A stretch of DNA of 64,000 nt from Aquipseudomonas alcaligenes. Its GTDB lineage: Bacteria; Pseudomonadota; Gammaproteobacteria; Pseudomonadales; Pseudomonadaceae. The notes beneath the pieces were generated by a model that was not told the DNA's origin, made no database searches, and was given only the letters and a program-made list of their open reading frames with translations. The translations under genes were made by a program, and so were the position numbers. Location: positions 124,001 to 188,000 of the forward strand of contig NZ_QJRX01000001.1 in assembly GCF_003205495.1 (NCBI RefSeq), read 5' to 3'. Shown here piece after piece: positions 46,938-57,262 of this stretch; within the stretch, counting starts at the first letter, position 1, and every line of letters begins with the position of its first letter.

Positions 46938-47756
46938 ATGTCACGCCGCATTTCCCCCGTCATACCCGGCTTCGGGCTGACGCTGGGCTACACCCTGGTG
47001 TACCTCAGCCTGTTGGTGCTGATTCCCCTGGGTGCCATGTTCGTGCACGCCGCCCAACTCAGTTGGGCCGAATTCTGGGCCATCATCAGCGCACCGCGGG
47101 TGCTGGCCGCCCTCAAGCTGAGCTTCGCCACCGCCTGCGCCGCCGCCCTCATCAACGGTGTGATCGGTACCCTGCTGGCCTGGGTGCTGGTGCGCTACAG
47201 CTTCCCCGGGCGCAAGATCATCGACGCGATGATCGACCTGCCCTTCGCCCTGCCCACCGCCGTCGCCGGCATCGCCCTCACCGCGCTGTACGCCCCGGCC
47301 GGCCTGGTCGGCCAGTTCGCCACCGAGCTGGGCTTCAAGATCGCCTACACCCCGCTGGGCATCACCCTGGCGCTGACCTTCGTCACCCTGCCCTTCGTGG
47401 TGCGCACCCTGCAACCGGTGCTGGCGGACATTCCGCGCGAGGTCGAGGAGGCCGCCGCCTGCCTCGGCGCTCGGCCCTTCCAGGTGTTCCGCCACGTGCT
47501 GCTGCCGGCCCTACTGCCGGCCTGGCTGACCGGCTTCGCCCTGGCTTTCGCCCGGGGCGTCGGCGAGTACGGATCCGTCATTTTTATAGCCGGCAATATG
47601 CCGATGAAGACCGAGATCCTGCCGCTGCTGATCATGGTCAAGCTCGACCAGTACGACTACACCGGCGCTACCGCGATCGGCGTGCTGATGCTGGTGGTGT
47701 CCTTCATCCTGCTGCTGCTGATCAACCTGCTGCAGCGCCGCATCGAACGCCCGTAA
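46938..47756 (+). CDS. cysT: Sulfate ABC transporter permease CysT
   Basis: The 272-residue protein has about six membrane helices and the EAA loop [27 protein letters not shown]. The start region [21 protein letters not shown] is typical of CysT (CysU). It pairs with CysW in the membrane. It follows sbp by 72 bp. Confidence 0.96.
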   Translation: MSRRISPVIPGFGLTLGYTLVYLSLLVLIPLGAMFVHAAQLSWAEFWAIISAPRVLAALKLSFATACAAALINGVIGTLLAWVLVRYSFPGRKIIDAMIDLPFALPTAVAGIALTALYAPAGLVGQFATELGFKIAYTPLGITLALTFVTLPFVVRTLQPVLADIPREVEEAAACLGARPFQVFRHVLLPALLPAWLTGFALAFARGVGEYGSVIFIAGNMPMKTEILPLLIMVKLDQYDYTGATAIGVLMLVVSFILLLLINLLQRRIERP

Positions 47757-47766
47757 GGAGGCCGCC

Positions 47767-48639
47767 ATGAGTAGCACCGTTCTGTCGTCCTCCACCCTGG
47801 CCAACGACCGGCGCCGCGGCAGCCCGCTCGGTCGCCGCGCGCTGATCGCCGGCGCCTGGCTGGTCTTCGCCCTGTTCCTCCTGCTGCCGCTGTTCGTGGT
47901 GCTCAGCGAAGCGCTCAAGCTCGGCTTCGGCACCTTCTTTAGCGCCCTGCTGGAGCCGGACGCGATTGCCGCGCTGCAGCTGACCCTGCTCGCCGTGGGC
48001 ATCGCCGTGCCGCTCAACCTGGTGTTCGGCGTGGCCGCCGCCTGGTGCGTGAGCAAGTACGAATTCCGCGGCAAGAGCCTGCTGGTGACCCTGATCGACC
48101 TGCCGTTCTCCGTGTCGCCGGTGATCGCCGGCCTGATCTACGTGCTGCTGTTCGGCGCCCAGGGCTTCTTCGGGGAGTGGCTGCAGGAGCGCGACATCCA
48201 GATCATCTTCGCCCTGCCCGGCATCGTCCTGGCGACCATCTTCGTCACCGTGCCCTTCGTCGCCCGCGAGCTGATTCCGCTGATGCAGGAACAGGGCACC
48301 CAGGAGGAGGAAGCCGCGCGCCTGCTCGGCGCCAGCGGCTGGCAGATGTTCTGGCACGTGACCCTGCCCAACATCAAATGGGGCCTGATCTACGGCGTGG
48401 TGCTGTGCGCCGCGCGGGCCATGGGCGAATTCGGTGCGGTGTCGGTGGTGTCCGGGCATATTCGCGGCTACACCAACACCCTGCCGCTGCACGTCGAGAT
48501 TCTCTACAACGAATACAACCATGTCGCCGCCTTCAGCGTCGCCAGCCTGCTGCTGGCCCTGGCGCTGATCATCCTGCTGCTCAAGCAGTGGAGCGAATCC
48601 CGTCTGTCCCGCCTACGTCACAGCGACGCGGAGGAATAA
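47767..48639 (+). CDS. cysW: Sulfate ABC transporter permease CysW
   Basis: The 290-residue protein has six membrane helices and the EAA loop [28 protein letters not shown]. It also has the characteristic [26 protein letters not shown] segment. It begins 10 bp after cysT behind an AAGGAGG ribosome binding site. Confidence 0.96.
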   Translation: MSSTVLSSSTLANDRRRGSPLGRRALIAGAWLVFALFLLLPLFVVLSEALKLGFGTFFSALLEPDAIAALQLTLLAVGIAVPLNLVFGVAAAWCVSKYEFRGKSLLVTLIDLPFSVSPVIAGLIYVLLFGAQGFFGEWLQERDIQIIFALPGIVLATIFVTVPFVARELIPLMQEQGTQEEEAARLLGASGWQMFWHVTLPNIKWGLIYGVVLCAARAMGEFGAVSVVSGHIRGYTNTLPLHVEILYNEYNHVAAFSVASLLLALALIILLLKQWSESRLSRLRHSDAEE

Positions 48640-48642
48640 GCC

Positions 48643-49632
48643 ATGTCCATCGAAATCCGTAACGTCAGCAAGACCTTCGGCGCCTTCCGCGCGCTCAACG
48701 ACATCAACCTGGATATCCACAGCGGCGAGCTGGTGGCCCTGCTCGGCCCCTCCGGCTGCGGCAAGACCAGCCTGCTACGCATCATCGCCGGCCTGGAGAC
48801 GCCGGATGCCGGCAGCATCCAGTTCCACGGCGAGGACGTGTCCAACCATGACGTGCGTGATCGCAACGTCGGCTTCGTGTTCCAGCACTACGCCCTGTTC
48901 CGCCACATGACGGTGTTCGACAACGTCGCCTTCGGCCTGCGCATGAAGCCCAAGGGCGAGCGCCCGAGCGAGGCGGAAATCGCCGAACGGGTGCACGAGC
49001 TGCTCGGCATGGTCCAGCTCGACTGGCTGGCCGACCGCTACCCGGAGCAGCTGTCCGGCGGCCAGCGCCAGCGCATCGCCCTGGCCCGCGCCCTGGCGGT
49101 GAAACCCAAGGTGCTGCTGCTCGACGAACCCTTCGGTGCCCTCGACGCCAAGGTGCGCAAGGAGCTGCGCCGCTGGCTGGCGCGCCTGCACGAGGAAGTG
49201 CACCTGACCAGCGTGTTCGTCACCCACGACCAGGAAGAAGCCATGGAAGTGGCCGACCGCATCGTGGTGATGAACAAGGGCACTATCGAGCAGATCGGCT
49301 CGCCAGCCGAGGTCTACGAGCAGCCGGCCAGCGACTTCGTCTACCACTTCCTCGGCGACTCCAACCGCCTGCACCTGGGCGACGACCAGCACCTGCTGTT
49401 CCGCCCGCACGAGGTGTCGCTGTCGCGCCTGGCCATCGACGAGCACCGTGCGGCGCAGGTGCGCGACATCCGCCCGCTCGGCGCCATCACCCGGGTGACG
49501 CTCAAGGTCGAGGGCCAGGACGAGCTGATCGAGGCCGAGGTGGTCAAGGACCACGCCAGCCTGAGCGGGCTGACCCGTGGCGAGACGCTCTATTTCCGGC
49601 CCAAGGTCTGGCAGCGCCAGCCTGCCTTCTGA
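48643..49632 (+). CDS. cysA: Sulfate/thiosulfate ABC transporter ATP-binding protein CysA
   Basis: The 329-residue ATPase has Walker [10 protein letters not shown], signature [15 protein letters not shown], Walker [24 protein letters not shown] and [17 protein letters not shown]-terminal TOBE-like domain begins at about residue 235 ([12 protein letters not shown]). It begins 3 bp after cysW, so it is translationally coupled. Confidence 0.97.
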   Translation: MSIEIRNVSKTFGAFRALNDINLDIHSGELVALLGPSGCGKTSLLRIIAGLETPDAGSIQFHGEDVSNHDVRDRNVGFVFQHYALFRHMTVFDNVAFGLRMKPKGERPSEAEIAERVHELLGMVQLDWLADRYPEQLSGGQRQRIALARALAVKPKVLLLDEPFGALDAKVRKELRRWLARLHEEVHLTSVFVTHDQEEAMEVADRIVVMNKGTIEQIGSPAEVYEQPASDFVYHFLGDSNRLHLGDDQHLLFRPHEVSLSRLAIDEHRAAQVRDIRPLGAITRVTLKVEGQDELIEAEVVKDHASLSGLTRGETLYFRPKVWQRQPAF

Positions 49633-49795
49633 GGCCGGTAGCACAGGCGGAGCCGCGACGGCTCCGCGGCGCCAGAATTGCGATGCAAATCACTCTTTTG
49701 GCTCATCCTTTGCTATGACAAGCGCAGTAGGCTGTTGCCACTGCGCTGACAGCCAGCAGGCTCACGCTGACAAGAATAATAAGGAGCGACCGGGG

Positions 49796-50560
49796 ATGAA
49801 TCGTAGTCCTTTGATTCGACTGTACTTTTCCATCGTGTTTGGGGTTCTGGCGAGTTTCTCCGCCGTCGCCCAGGCCGCCGCCATGACGGCCGCCGAACAG
49901 GTCCAGGTCTATGCCAGCCGAGCCACCAGCAGCCTGCTGCTGCTGCGCGGCGAAGGCTTCCAGGAAGAGCACCAGCAGCGCCTGGACAAGGATATCGCCG
50001 ATCTGGAGAGCGCCGCCCAGAATGCCATGAGCGCCAGCTCGGAAATTCCCGGATTGACCACCAAGCTTGTTACCCAGTTACGCCTGGGTGTTTCCTTTGG
50101 CCCCAACGAAGACAACATGCCCTGGGAATATCCCCAGGACCTGGCCAAGGCCCTGCGCGAACTGCTGACCGTGGCGCGGGCCGTGCCTGATGCCGACCCG
50201 GCTGGCGAACTGCCGGCCAAGGTCGAATACCTCGGCGTGCAGTACCTCAGCCGCTCCTACGTCGGCACCTTCGAGATCGCCCGCGAGCAGACCGACAACT
50301 ACATCGGCCAGGACGAACGCCAGCTGGTGCCGCAGATCGACGAGGAGCTGGCCAAGCTGGACGGCAAGGCCAACGGCGCCGTGGCCAAGCTGAAGACCCG
50401 CTGGAAGTTCCTGCGCGCCGCGCTGCAGGACATGAACAGCGGCAGCAATGCCCTGGCCAGCGCCTCCGGCCGTGCCTTCGCACCGACTACCGTGGATCGC
50501 CATACCCGCAACCTGACCGACCAGTGGATGGCCCTCGGCCAGATGGCCGGCTCGCCATAA
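49796..50560 (+). CDS. Secreted protein of unknown function
   Basis: The 254-residue precursor has a signal peptide (LIRLYFSIVFGVLASFSAVAQAAA). The mature part is mainly helical with a possible coiled coil (EEHQQRLDKDIADLESAAQNA; DERQLVPQIDEELAKLDGKANGAVAKLKTRWKFLRAAL). No catalytic motif is seen and I do not recognise a family. The ATG at 49796 has an AAGGAG ribosome binding site; the upstream in-frame extension is not real. It stands alone with its own terminator. Confidence 0.8.
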   Translation: MNRSPLIRLYFSIVFGVLASFSAVAQAAAMTAAEQVQVYASRATSSLLLLRGEGFQEEHQQRLDKDIADLESAAQNAMSASSEIPGLTTKLVTQLRLGVSFGPNEDNMPWEYPQDLAKALRELLTVARAVPDADPAGELPAKVEYLGVQYLSRSYVGTFEIAREQTDNYIGQDERQLVPQIDEELAKLDGKANGAVAKLKTRWKFLRAALQDMNSGSNALASASGRAFAPTTVDRHTRNLTDQWMALGQMAGSP

Positions 50561-50580
50561 GCCACGCCAGTGCTACCCAG

Positions 50581-50606
50581 AAGCCGGGCCCTGCCCGGCT
50601 TTTTTC
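50581..50606 (+). terminator. Rho-independent terminator
   Basis: AAGCCGGGCCCTGCCCGGCTT is followed by TTTT, 20 bp after the secreted-protein stop. It abuts the convergent LysR gene end. Confidence 0.88.
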
Positions 50607-50615
50607 TGCCCGCCC

Positions 50616-51521
50616 TCAGGCCGGCGCGCCGCGGTACTCGCGCGCCGCCTGCAGCAGCCAGTCGCGAAAGGCGCGCAGGGCGGCGGACTCGGCCTTGCGC
50701 TCGGGAATCATCAGGTAATAGGCCCTGTCGCTGCTGTGCAGCGCCGCCGGGTGCGCCGGTACCAGGCGGCCGTCGGCCAGCTCGCGCTGGATCAGGAAGG
50801 GCGGGATCAGCGCCACGCCCATGCCGTGGGCGGCGGCCTGGGCCAGCATGGAAAACAGTTCGTAGCGCGGCCCGCCAAGGTCGTGCGGCACGCTCAGGCC
50901 CTGGGCGGCGAACCACTGGCGCCAGGCATAGGGCCGGGTGCTCTGCTGCAGCAATGGCAGGCCGGCCAGCTCGGCGGCGGCGAACTGGGCGCGCTCGCCC
51001 AGCAGCTCGGGGCTGCACACCGGCAGCGGCTCCTCGGCCATCAGGTAGTGCGCCTCGGTGCCGGACCACTCGCCATCGCCGAAGTAGATGGCGGCGTCGA
51101 AGCTGGTGTCGGCGAACAGGAAGGGCCGGGTGCGGTTGGTCAGGTGCACCGTCACTTCCGGGTGCAGCTGCTGGAACGCCTTGAGCCGGGGCACCAGCCA
51201 CTGGGTGGCGAAAGTCGGCACCACCGCCAGCTCGATCGCCACCGCGCCCTGGCGGCCCATGGCGGCCAGGGTGTCGCGCTCCACCGCATCCAGCTGCGCC
51301 GCCACCTTGCGGCTGTAGGCCAGGCCGGCCTCAGTCAGCTTGACGCCGCGGCGCGAGCGGCGGAACAACTCGATGCCGAGGAACTCCTCCAGCCCGGCGA
51401 TCTGCCGGCACACCGCGCTCTGGGTCAGCGCCAGCTCGTCGGCAGCCTTGGTGAAGCTCTGGTGGCGGGCGGCCGACTCGAAGGCCACCAGGGCCGCGGT
51501 GCTGGGGATCTTGCGACGCAT
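50616..51521 (-). CDS. gcdR: LysR family regulator of glutarate catabolism (GcdR-like)
   Basis: The 301-residue protein has an N-terminal LysR helix-turn-helix ([59 protein letters not shown]) of the GcvA subgroup and a C-terminal effector domain. It is divergent from gcdH, the PA0448/PA0447 arrangement, so activation of gcdH-gcdG by glutarate or a derivative is likely. Symbol by synteny. Confidence 0.88.
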   Translation of the reverse strand: MRRKIPSTAALVAFESAARHQSFTKAADELALTQSAVCRQIAGLEEFLGIELFRRSRRGVKLTEAGLAYSRKVAAQLDAVERDTLAAMGRQGAVAIELAVVPTFATQWLVPRLKAFQQLHPEVTVHLTNRTRPFLFADTSFDAAIYFGDGEWSGTEAHYLMAEEPLPVCSPELLGERAQFAAAELAGLPLLQQSTRPYAWRQWFAAQGLSVPHDLGGPRYELFSMLAQAAAHGMGVALIPPFLIQRELADGRLVPAHPAALHSSDRAYYLMIPERKAESAALRAFRDWLLQAAREYRGAPA

Positions 51522-51584
51522 CTATGCCACGACCTCACTCAGCAGGGAGAAAAATGCCCATTCAGGCTATCTCGGAGTGAGTTA

Positions 51585-51604
51585 TTCGCACAACAGCGTG
51601 CGAA
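51585..51604. promoter_or_regulatory. Operator-like inverted repeat between gcdR and gcdH
   Basis: TTCGCAC-N6-GTGCGAA has perfect 7-bp arms and fits a LysR T-N11-A site. It lies 64 bp from the gcdR start and 93 bp from gcdH. Confidence 0.55.
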
Positions 51605-51696
51605 ATCCTCGTTTGCTCAGGGCCGCATGCAGGCCTAGTCTCTGTCCATCGCCCGGCCCGCGCCGGACTGCCCTGCCACCGTTTCGAGGATCAATC

Positions 51697-52878
51697 ATGG
51701 CCACCAAGGCAAGCTTCAACTGGATCGACCCGCTGCTGCTGGACCAGCAGCTGACCGAGGAAGAGCGCATGGTGCGCGACAGCGCCCAGCAGTTCGCCGC
51801 CGACAAGCTGGCCCCGCGCGTGCTGGAAGCCTTCCGCCATGAAAAGACCGACCCGGCGATCTTCCGCGAGATGGGCGAGACCGGCCTGCTCGGCGCCACC
51901 ATCCCCGAGGCCTACGGCGGCAGCGGCCTGAACTACGTGTGCTACGGCCTGATCGCCCGCGAAGTGGAGCGCGTGGACTCCGGCTACCGCTCGATGATGA
52001 GCGTGCAGTCCTCGCTGGTGATGGTGCCGATCTTCGAGTTCGGCAACGAAGCCACCAAGCAGAAGTACCTGCCCAAGCTGGCCAGCGGCGAATACATCGG
52101 CTGCTTCGGCCTGACCGAGCCGAACCACGGCTCCGACCCGGGCAGCATGGTCACCCGCGCCAAGAAGGTCGAGGGTGGCTACCGCCTGACCGGCAGCAAG
52201 ATGTGGATCACCAACAGCCCGATCGCCGACGTGTTCGTGGTCTGGGCCAAGGACGACGCCGGCGAGATCCGCGGCTTCGTCCTGGAGAAGGGCTGGCAGG
52301 GCCTGTCCGCGCCGGCGATCCACGGCAAGGTCGGCCTGCGCGCCTCGATCACCGGCGAGATCGTCATGGACAACGTGTTCTGCCCCGAGGAGAACGCCTT
52401 CCCCGACGTGCGCGGCCTGAAAGGCCCGTTCACCTGCCTCAACTCTGCCCGCTACGGCATCAGCTGGGGCGCCCTGGGCGCCGCCGAGTTCTGCTGGCAT
52501 ACCGCGCGCCAGTACTGCCTCGACCGCACCCAGTTCGGCCGCCCGCTGGCGCAGACCCAGCTGATCCAGAAGAAGCTGGCCGACATGCAGACCGAGATCA
52601 CCCTGGCCCTGCAGGGCTGCCTGCGCCTGGGCCGGATGAAGGACGAGGGCACCGCGGCGGTGGAAATCACCTCGATCATGAAGCGCAACAGCTGCGGCAA
52701 GGCGCTGGATATCGCGCGCATGGCCCGCGACATGATGGGCGGCAACGGCATCAGCGACGAGTTCGGCGTGGCCCGCCACCTGGTCAACCTCGAGGTGGTC
52801 AACACCTACGAGGGCACTCACGACGTCCACGCGCTGATCCTCGGCCGCGCCCAGACCGGCCTGCAGGCGTTCTTCTAA
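51697..52878 (+). CDS. gcdH: Glutaryl-CoA dehydrogenase
   Basis: The 393-residue acyl-CoA dehydrogenase begins [24 protein letters not shown], characteristic of GcdH. It shows [15 protein letters not shown] and [17 protein letters not shown] for FAD binding, the Glu in [17 protein letters not shown] as catalytic base, and the Arg typical of glutaryl specificity in the N-terminal part ([12 protein letters not shown]). It converts glutaryl-CoA to crotonyl-CoA in lysine and glutarate degradation. Confidence 0.97.
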   Translation: MATKASFNWIDPLLLDQQLTEEERMVRDSAQQFAADKLAPRVLEAFRHEKTDPAIFREMGETGLLGATIPEAYGGSGLNYVCYGLIAREVERVDSGYRSMMSVQSSLVMVPIFEFGNEATKQKYLPKLASGEYIGCFGLTEPNHGSDPGSMVTRAKKVEGGYRLTGSKMWITNSPIADVFVVWAKDDAGEIRGFVLEKGWQGLSAPAIHGKVGLRASITGEIVMDNVFCPEENAFPDVRGLKGPFTCLNSARYGISWGALGAAEFCWHTARQYCLDRTQFGRPLAQTQLIQKKLADMQTEITLALQGCLRLGRMKDEGTAAVEITSIMKRNSCGKALDIARMARDMMGGNGISDEFGVARHLVNLEVVNTYEGTHDVHALILGRAQTGLQAFF

Positions 52879-52897
52879 ACGCTGCGCAGGCGCTCTT

Positions 52898-52922
52898 TTC
52901 CCTCTCCCACCGGGAGAGGGAA
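52898..52922. repeat. CCCTCTCCC-type hairpin between gcdH and the CoA-transferase gene
   Basis: TTCCCTCTCCC and GGGAGAGGGAA form a perfect 11-bp inverted repeat around ACC. It is the most regular member of the family seen at 22262, 29032 and 30365. Confidence 0.6.
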
Positions 52923-52940
52923 CTTGTCCATGAGGTTCCC

Positions 52941-54164
52941 ATGTCCGGTGCACTTTCCCATATCCGCGTTCTCGACCTGTCCCGCGTGCTCGCCGGCCCC
53001 TGGGCCGGGCAGATCCTCGCCGACCTCGGCGCCGAGGTGATCAAGGTCGAGCGGCCGGGCACGGGCGACGACACCCGCCACTGGGGCCCGCCCTACATCA
53101 AGGACGCCGCAGGCAACGACAGCCGCGAGGCGGCCTACTTCCAGTGCGCCAACCGCAACAAGCAGTCGCTGACCCTGGACTTCACCCAGGCCGAGGGCCA
53201 GCGCCTGGTGCGCGAACTGGCGGCGCAGTGCGACGTGCTGCTGGAGAACTTCAAGGTCGGCGGCCTGGCGGCCTACGGCCTCGACTACGAAACGCTGAAA
53301 GCGGTCAACCCGCGACTGATCTACTGCTCCATCACCGGCTTCGGGCAGAACGGGCCCTATGCCAAGCGGGCAGGCTATGACTTCATGATCCAGGGGCTCG
53401 GCGGGCTGATGAGCCTGACCGGCAAGCCCGATGGCGAGGAAGGCGCCGGCCCCATGAAGGTCGGCGTCGCCCTCACCGACATCCTCACCGGACTGTACGC
53501 CACGGTCGGCGTGCTGGCCGCGCTGAACGCCCGCGAACAAACCGGGCAGGGCCAGTGCATCGACGTTGCCCTGCTCGACGTGCAGGTGGCCTGCCTGGCC
53601 AATCAGGCGATGAACTACCTGGCCACCGGCGCCGCACCCAAGCGCCTGGGCAACGCCCACCCGAACATCGTGCCCTACCAGGACTTCCCCAGCGCCGACG
53701 GCGACTTCATCCTCGCCGTGGGCAACGACGGGCAGTTCCGCAAGTTTTGCGAGGTCGCCGGCCTTCCGGCTTTGGCCGACGACCCGCGCTTTTCCACCAA
53801 CAAGGCACGGGTCGCCCACCGCGCCGAGCTGATTCCCCTGCTGCGCCAGGCCACGGTGTTCAAGAGCACCGCCGAATGGGTCACGCTGCTGGAGGCGGCC
53901 GGCGTGCCCTGCGGGCCGATCAACGACCTGGCCCAGGTGTTCGCCGACCCGCAGGTGCAGGCCCGCGGCCTGCGCCTGGACCTGGCCAACGGCCTGGGCA
54001 GCACCACACCCCAGGTGGCCAGCCCGCTGCGCCTGTCCGCCACCCCGGTGGACTACCGCCTGGCACCGCCGCTGCTGGGCGAGCATTCGGACGCCATCCT
54101 GCAGCGCCTGCTCGGCCTCGACGCCGCGCAGATCACCAGCCTGCGCGCCGCCGGCGTGGTCTGA
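52941..54164 (+). CDS. gcdG: Class III (CaiB/BaiF) CoA-transferase, probably succinyl-CoA:glutarate
   Basis: The 407-residue protein begins LSHIRVLDLSRVLAGPWAGQILADLGAEVIKVERPGTGDDTR, the class III CoA-transferase signature. It has the catalytic Asp in CIDVALLDVQVACL. It is downstream of gcdH and probably activates glutarate to glutaryl-CoA. The ATG at 52941 is used; longer in-frame extensions run through gcdH. Confidence 0.92.
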   Translation: MSGALSHIRVLDLSRVLAGPWAGQILADLGAEVIKVERPGTGDDTRHWGPPYIKDAAGNDSREAAYFQCANRNKQSLTLDFTQAEGQRLVRELAAQCDVLLENFKVGGLAAYGLDYETLKAVNPRLIYCSITGFGQNGPYAKRAGYDFMIQGLGGLMSLTGKPDGEEGAGPMKVGVALTDILTGLYATVGVLAALNAREQTGQGQCIDVALLDVQVACLANQAMNYLATGAAPKRLGNAHPNIVPYQDFPSADGDFILAVGNDGQFRKFCEVAGLPALADDPRFSTNKARVAHRAELIPLLRQATVFKSTAEWVTLLEAAGVPCGPINDLAQVFADPQVQARGLRLDLANGLGSTTPQVASPLRLSATPVDYRLAPPLLGEHSDAILQRLLGLDAAQITSLRAAGVV

Positions 54165-54252
54165 GGCGAGCGCCGCCGCTGCCCGCGATACCGGCCAAGC
54201 TTGCGCGCGGCGCGCCGGCCGGGTAGCTTGAGGCCATCCTTCAGGAGTCAGC

Positions 54253-54369
54253 ATGTCCCGTTCCCCGTCCCAGCAGCCCACCGTCTCCCGCAGCGCTCCG
54301 CGCCTCGCGGTGCGCGCGGCTGCCGGCGACTATTGCTATGGGTACTGGTTTAGCCACGGGCGCGCCTGA
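54253..54369 (+). CDS. Aromatic-rich leader peptide 1 upstream of DAHP synthase
   Basis: A 38-residue ORF starts at ATG 54253 behind CAGGAG. Its last third contains DYCYGYWF, with three Tyr, one Trp and one Phe within eight residues. It ends 52 bp before a strong terminator. Stalling at scarce charged Tyr, Trp or Phe tRNA could control read-through into the DAHP synthase gene. Translation and attenuation are inferred from layout. Confidence 0.6.
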   Translation: MSRSPSQQPTVSRSAPRLAVRAAAGDYCYGYWFSHGRA

Positions 54370-54421
54370 TTACCCCCACAGGCGCCCCAACTTCCGGGTC
54401 GCCACCACACAGAGTTCGCAG

Positions 54422-54459
54422 AACCCCCGGTCGGCCACCCGACCGGGGGTTTTGTTTTT
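54422..54459 (+). terminator. Strong terminator/attenuator in the DAHP synthase leader
   Basis: A 13-bp perfect stem, AACCCCCGGTCGG with CCGACCGGGGGTT and a 4-nt loop, is followed by TTGTTTTT. A competing pairing (GGTCG at about 54397 with CGACC of the stem) and an upstream hairpin (GGCGCGCCTG / CAGGCGCC at 54358-54386) could form an antiterminator or pause structure. Confidence 0.75.
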
Positions 54460-54475
54460 CCACGAGGAGCACAGC

Positions 54476-54559
54476 ATGAACCCGTATTACCGCACTTCCC
54501 ACTGGCGATTTACCCGCTTCCTGCAACAGCACCCAGAACGCTCCCGAACACATCGCTAG
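54476..54559 (+). CDS. Aromatic-rich small ORF 2 upstream of DAHP synthase
   Basis: A 27-residue ORF with a good ribosome binding site (GAGGAG) starts after the terminator. It begins MNPYYRTSHWRFTRF, again rich in aromatic residues. It ends 41 bp before the DAHP synthase start. It could be a second leader that tunes translation or transcription, or a small protein in its own right. Confidence 0.5.
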   Translation: MNPYYRTSHWRFTRFLQQHPERSRTHR

Positions 54560-54600
54560 GGCCGTGGCGGCAACGCCGCCCGGCCGAGGAAAGACCAGCC

Positions 54601-55659
54601 ATGAACGCACCGCTCCCCCTCGCTTCGCTCCCCGCTTCCGCTCGCCACGCCGAGCCCCTGCCCAGCCCGGCGCACCTGCGTCAGCAATGGCCACTCAGCG
54701 CCCACCTCGCCCGGCGCGTGCAGCAGCAGCGCCAGCATATCCGCGCCTGCCTCGACGGCAGCGACCCGCGCCTGCTGGTGGTGATCGGCCCCTGCTCGCT
54801 GCACGACCCCGAGTCCGCCCTCGACTACGGCCGGCGCCTGGCCGCGCTGCAGGCCGAAGTCGACGACCAGCTGCTGCTGGTGATGCGCGCCTACGTCGAG
54901 AAGCCGCGCACCACGGTGGGCTGGAAGGGCCTGCTGTACGACCCGCACCTGGACGGCAGCGGCGACCTGGCGGCGGGCCTGGCGCTAGCGCGCGGCCTGC
55001 TGCTGCAACTGCTCGAACTCGGCCTGCCGCTGGCCAGCGAACTGCTGCAGCCGCTGGCGGCCGGCTACCTCGACGACCTGCTGGGCTGGGCGGCGATCGG
55101 CGCGCGCACCAGCGAGTCGCAGGTCCACCGCGAACTGGTCAGCGGCCTGGATCTGCCGGTGGGCTTCAAGAACGGCACCGACGGCAGCCTGGCCATCGCC
55201 TGCGACGCCATGCAGGCGGCGGCGCGCGCCCATCGCCACTTCGGCATGGACGAGCAGGGCCGCCCCGCGCTGCTGCAGACCCGCGGCAACCCGCACAGCC
55301 ACCTGGTGCTGCGCGGCGGCAACGGCGGGCCGAACTACCAGAGCGATGCCGTGGCCGCGGCCCGCGCCACCCTGCAGCGGCGCGGCCTGGACGCGCGGAT
55401 CATGGTCGACTGCAGCCACGCCAACAGCGGCAAGGACCCGGCCCGCCAGCCCCAGGTGCTGGAGGCGGTGCTCGACCAGCGCCTGGCCGGCGACCTCAGC
55501 CTGCGCGCCGTGATGCTGGAAAGCCACCTGCAGGACGGCTGCCAGCCGCTGCAGCAACCGCTGCGCTATGGCCAGTCGATCACCGACGCCTGCCTGGGCT
55601 GGGAAGCCAGCGCGGCGCTGCTGCGCCACGCCGCCGAACGCCTGCGCCAGGGCCGCTGA
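54601..55659 (+). CDS. 3-deoxy-7-phosphoheptulonate (DAHP) synthase, class I
   Basis: The 352-residue protein is a type I AroF/G/H enzyme: LLVVIGPCSLHDPESALDYGRRL (metal-binding Cys), VMRAYVEKPRTTVGWKGLLYDP, LPVGFKNGTDGSL, LQTRGNPHSHLVLRGG and the IMVDCSHANSGKDP metal site. It condenses phosphoenolpyruvate with erythrose 4-phosphate to start the shikimate pathway. The upstream leader ORFs imply attenuation control. Which aromatic amino acid inhibits it cannot be told from sequence. Confidence 0.95.
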   Translation: MNAPLPLASLPASARHAEPLPSPAHLRQQWPLSAHLARRVQQQRQHIRACLDGSDPRLLVVIGPCSLHDPESALDYGRRLAALQAEVDDQLLLVMRAYVEKPRTTVGWKGLLYDPHLDGSGDLAAGLALARGLLLQLLELGLPLASELLQPLAAGYLDDLLGWAAIGARTSESQVHRELVSGLDLPVGFKNGTDGSLAIACDAMQAAARAHRHFGMDEQGRPALLQTRGNPHSHLVLRGGNGGPNYQSDAVAAARATLQRRGLDARIMVDCSHANSGKDPARQPQVLEAVLDQRLAGDLSLRAVMLESHLQDGCQPLQQPLRYGQSITDACLGWEASAALLRHAAERLRQGR

Positions 55660-55804
55660 GGAGGTGCCGGGGCGCCCGCCCCGGCCATCAGCCAGCGGGC
55701 ATCACCCTGATTCACCCGGCTGATAACACTTCCAGGCGATATTAAGCGGCCGCCCCCCGGGACTACTCTGACCTGCGCACCCCTGAGGTCGAGGAGCCTT
55801 GCCG

Positions 55805-57136
55805 ATGTCCAACAACAATAATGGCTATCCCTCCAGTCTTTCCGCCTGGACCACCGTGACCATCCTGATGGTCGCCTACGTGCTGTCGTTCATCGATCGG
55901 CAGATTCTCAACCTGCTGGTGGGGCCGATCCGCCGCGACCTGGTCATCAGCGACACGCAGATGAGCCTGCTGATGGGGCTGTCCTTCGCCCTGTTCTACA
56001 CGGTATGCGGCATTCCCCTCGGGCGCCTGGCCGACACCCGCAGCCGGCGCGGCCTGATCGCCCTCGGCGTGCTGTTCTGGAGCGCGGCCACCGCCGCCTG
56101 CGGCATGGCCAAGCTGTACTGGCAGTTCCTCATCTGCCGGGTCGGCGTCGGCGTCGGCGAGGCGGCGCTGTCGCCGGCGGCCTATTCGCTGATCGCCGAC
56201 AGCTTCCCGCCGCAGCGCCGCGCCACCGCCATGGCGGTGTACGGCATGGGCGTATACCTGGGCTCGGGCATCGCCTTCCTGCTCGGCGGCCTGGTCATCC
56301 AGTTCGCCTCGGCCCAGGGCGACCTGCAGCTGCCGCTGCTGGGCGAGGTGCGGCCGTGGCAGCTGATCTTCCTCATCCTCGGCGGCGCCGGGGTGCTGTT
56401 CAGCCTGGTCATGCTGGCGGTGCGCGAGCCGGCCCGGCGCGGCGTGGGCGCCGGGGTGGCGGTGCCGCTGGCGGACGTCGGCCGCTACATCCGCAGCAAC
56501 CGCCGCACCGTGCTGTGCCACAACCTGGGCTTCGCCGGGCTGTCGCTGGCCGGCTACGGCAGCGCCGCCTGGATCCCCACCTTCTTCATCCGTACCTACG
56601 GCTGGGATGCCGGCCAGGTCGGCATCGTCTACGGCGGCATCGTCGCCGTGTTCGGCTGCCTCGGCATCGTCTTCGGCGGGCGCCTGGCTGACTGGTTGGC
56701 CAAGCACGGCCGCGACGACGCCAACATGCGCGTCGGTCTCTACGCCGCCGTGGGCGCCCTGCCCTTCGTCGTGGCCTTCCCGCTGATGGGCGATGCCCTC
56801 TGGGCCTGCGTGCTGCTGGCGCCGGCGGTGTTCTTCCTGAGCATGCCGTTCGGCGTGGCGCCGGCGGCGATCCAGGAGATCATGCCCAACTCGATGCGCG
56901 GCCAGGCCTCGGCCATCTACCTGTTCGTCATCACCCTGATCGGCCTGGGCCTGGGCCCGACCGCCGTGGCCCTGGTGACCGACTTCGTGTTCGCCGACGA
57001 CAACGCCCTGCGCTACTCCCTGCTGATCGTCACCGCCCTGGCCGTGTGCTGCTCCATCGTCCTGCTGTGGAAGGGCCTGCACCCCTACCGCGAGAGCCTG
57101 CAGCGCCTGCAGCAGTGGGCCATGAACCCGGCCTGA
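55805..57136 (+). CDS. MFS transporter (spinster-like)
   Basis: The 443-residue protein has about twelve membrane helices. It carries the MFS start VAYVLSFIDRQILNLLVGPIRRDL and the loop GIPLGRLADTRSRRGLIALG. The N-terminal FIDRQ form resembles spinster-type and hexuronate-type transporters. Substrate unknown. GAGGAG precedes the ATG at 55805. It stands alone, 145 bp after the DAHP synthase. Confidence 0.88.
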   Translation: MSNNNNGYPSSLSAWTTVTILMVAYVLSFIDRQILNLLVGPIRRDLVISDTQMSLLMGLSFALFYTVCGIPLGRLADTRSRRGLIALGVLFWSAATAACGMAKLYWQFLICRVGVGVGEAALSPAAYSLIADSFPPQRRATAMAVYGMGVYLGSGIAFLLGGLVIQFASAQGDLQLPLLGEVRPWQLIFLILGGAGVLFSLVMLAVREPARRGVGAGVAVPLADVGRYIRSNRRTVLCHNLGFAGLSLAGYGSAAWIPTFFIRTYGWDAGQVGIVYGGIVAVFGCLGIVFGGRLADWLAKHGRDDANMRVGLYAAVGALPFVVAFPLMGDALWACVLLAPAVFFLSMPFGVAPAAIQEIMPNSMRGQASAIYLFVITLIGLGLGPTAVALVTDFVFADDNALRYSLLIVTALAVCCSIVLLWKGLHPYRESLQRLQQWAMNPA

Positions 57137-57187
57137 GGCGCGCACCAGCGCCTCCAAGTCTGCGCCGGCGACAGAGCGCTGAGCTAG

Positions 57188-57231
57188 ATGGAACCCAGGG
57201 CGGGGCAGGCAGCTCCACTCCCGGGTTCCAT
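57188..57231. repeat. Inverted repeat after the MFS gene
   Basis: ATGGAACCC and GGGTTCCAT are 9-bp arms separated by 26 bp. The element resembles a decayed REP-type sequence. It has no T-run. Confidence 0.45.
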
Positions 57232-57262
57232 TCAGGCTACGGCTGACAGCCGTGCCAAATAT

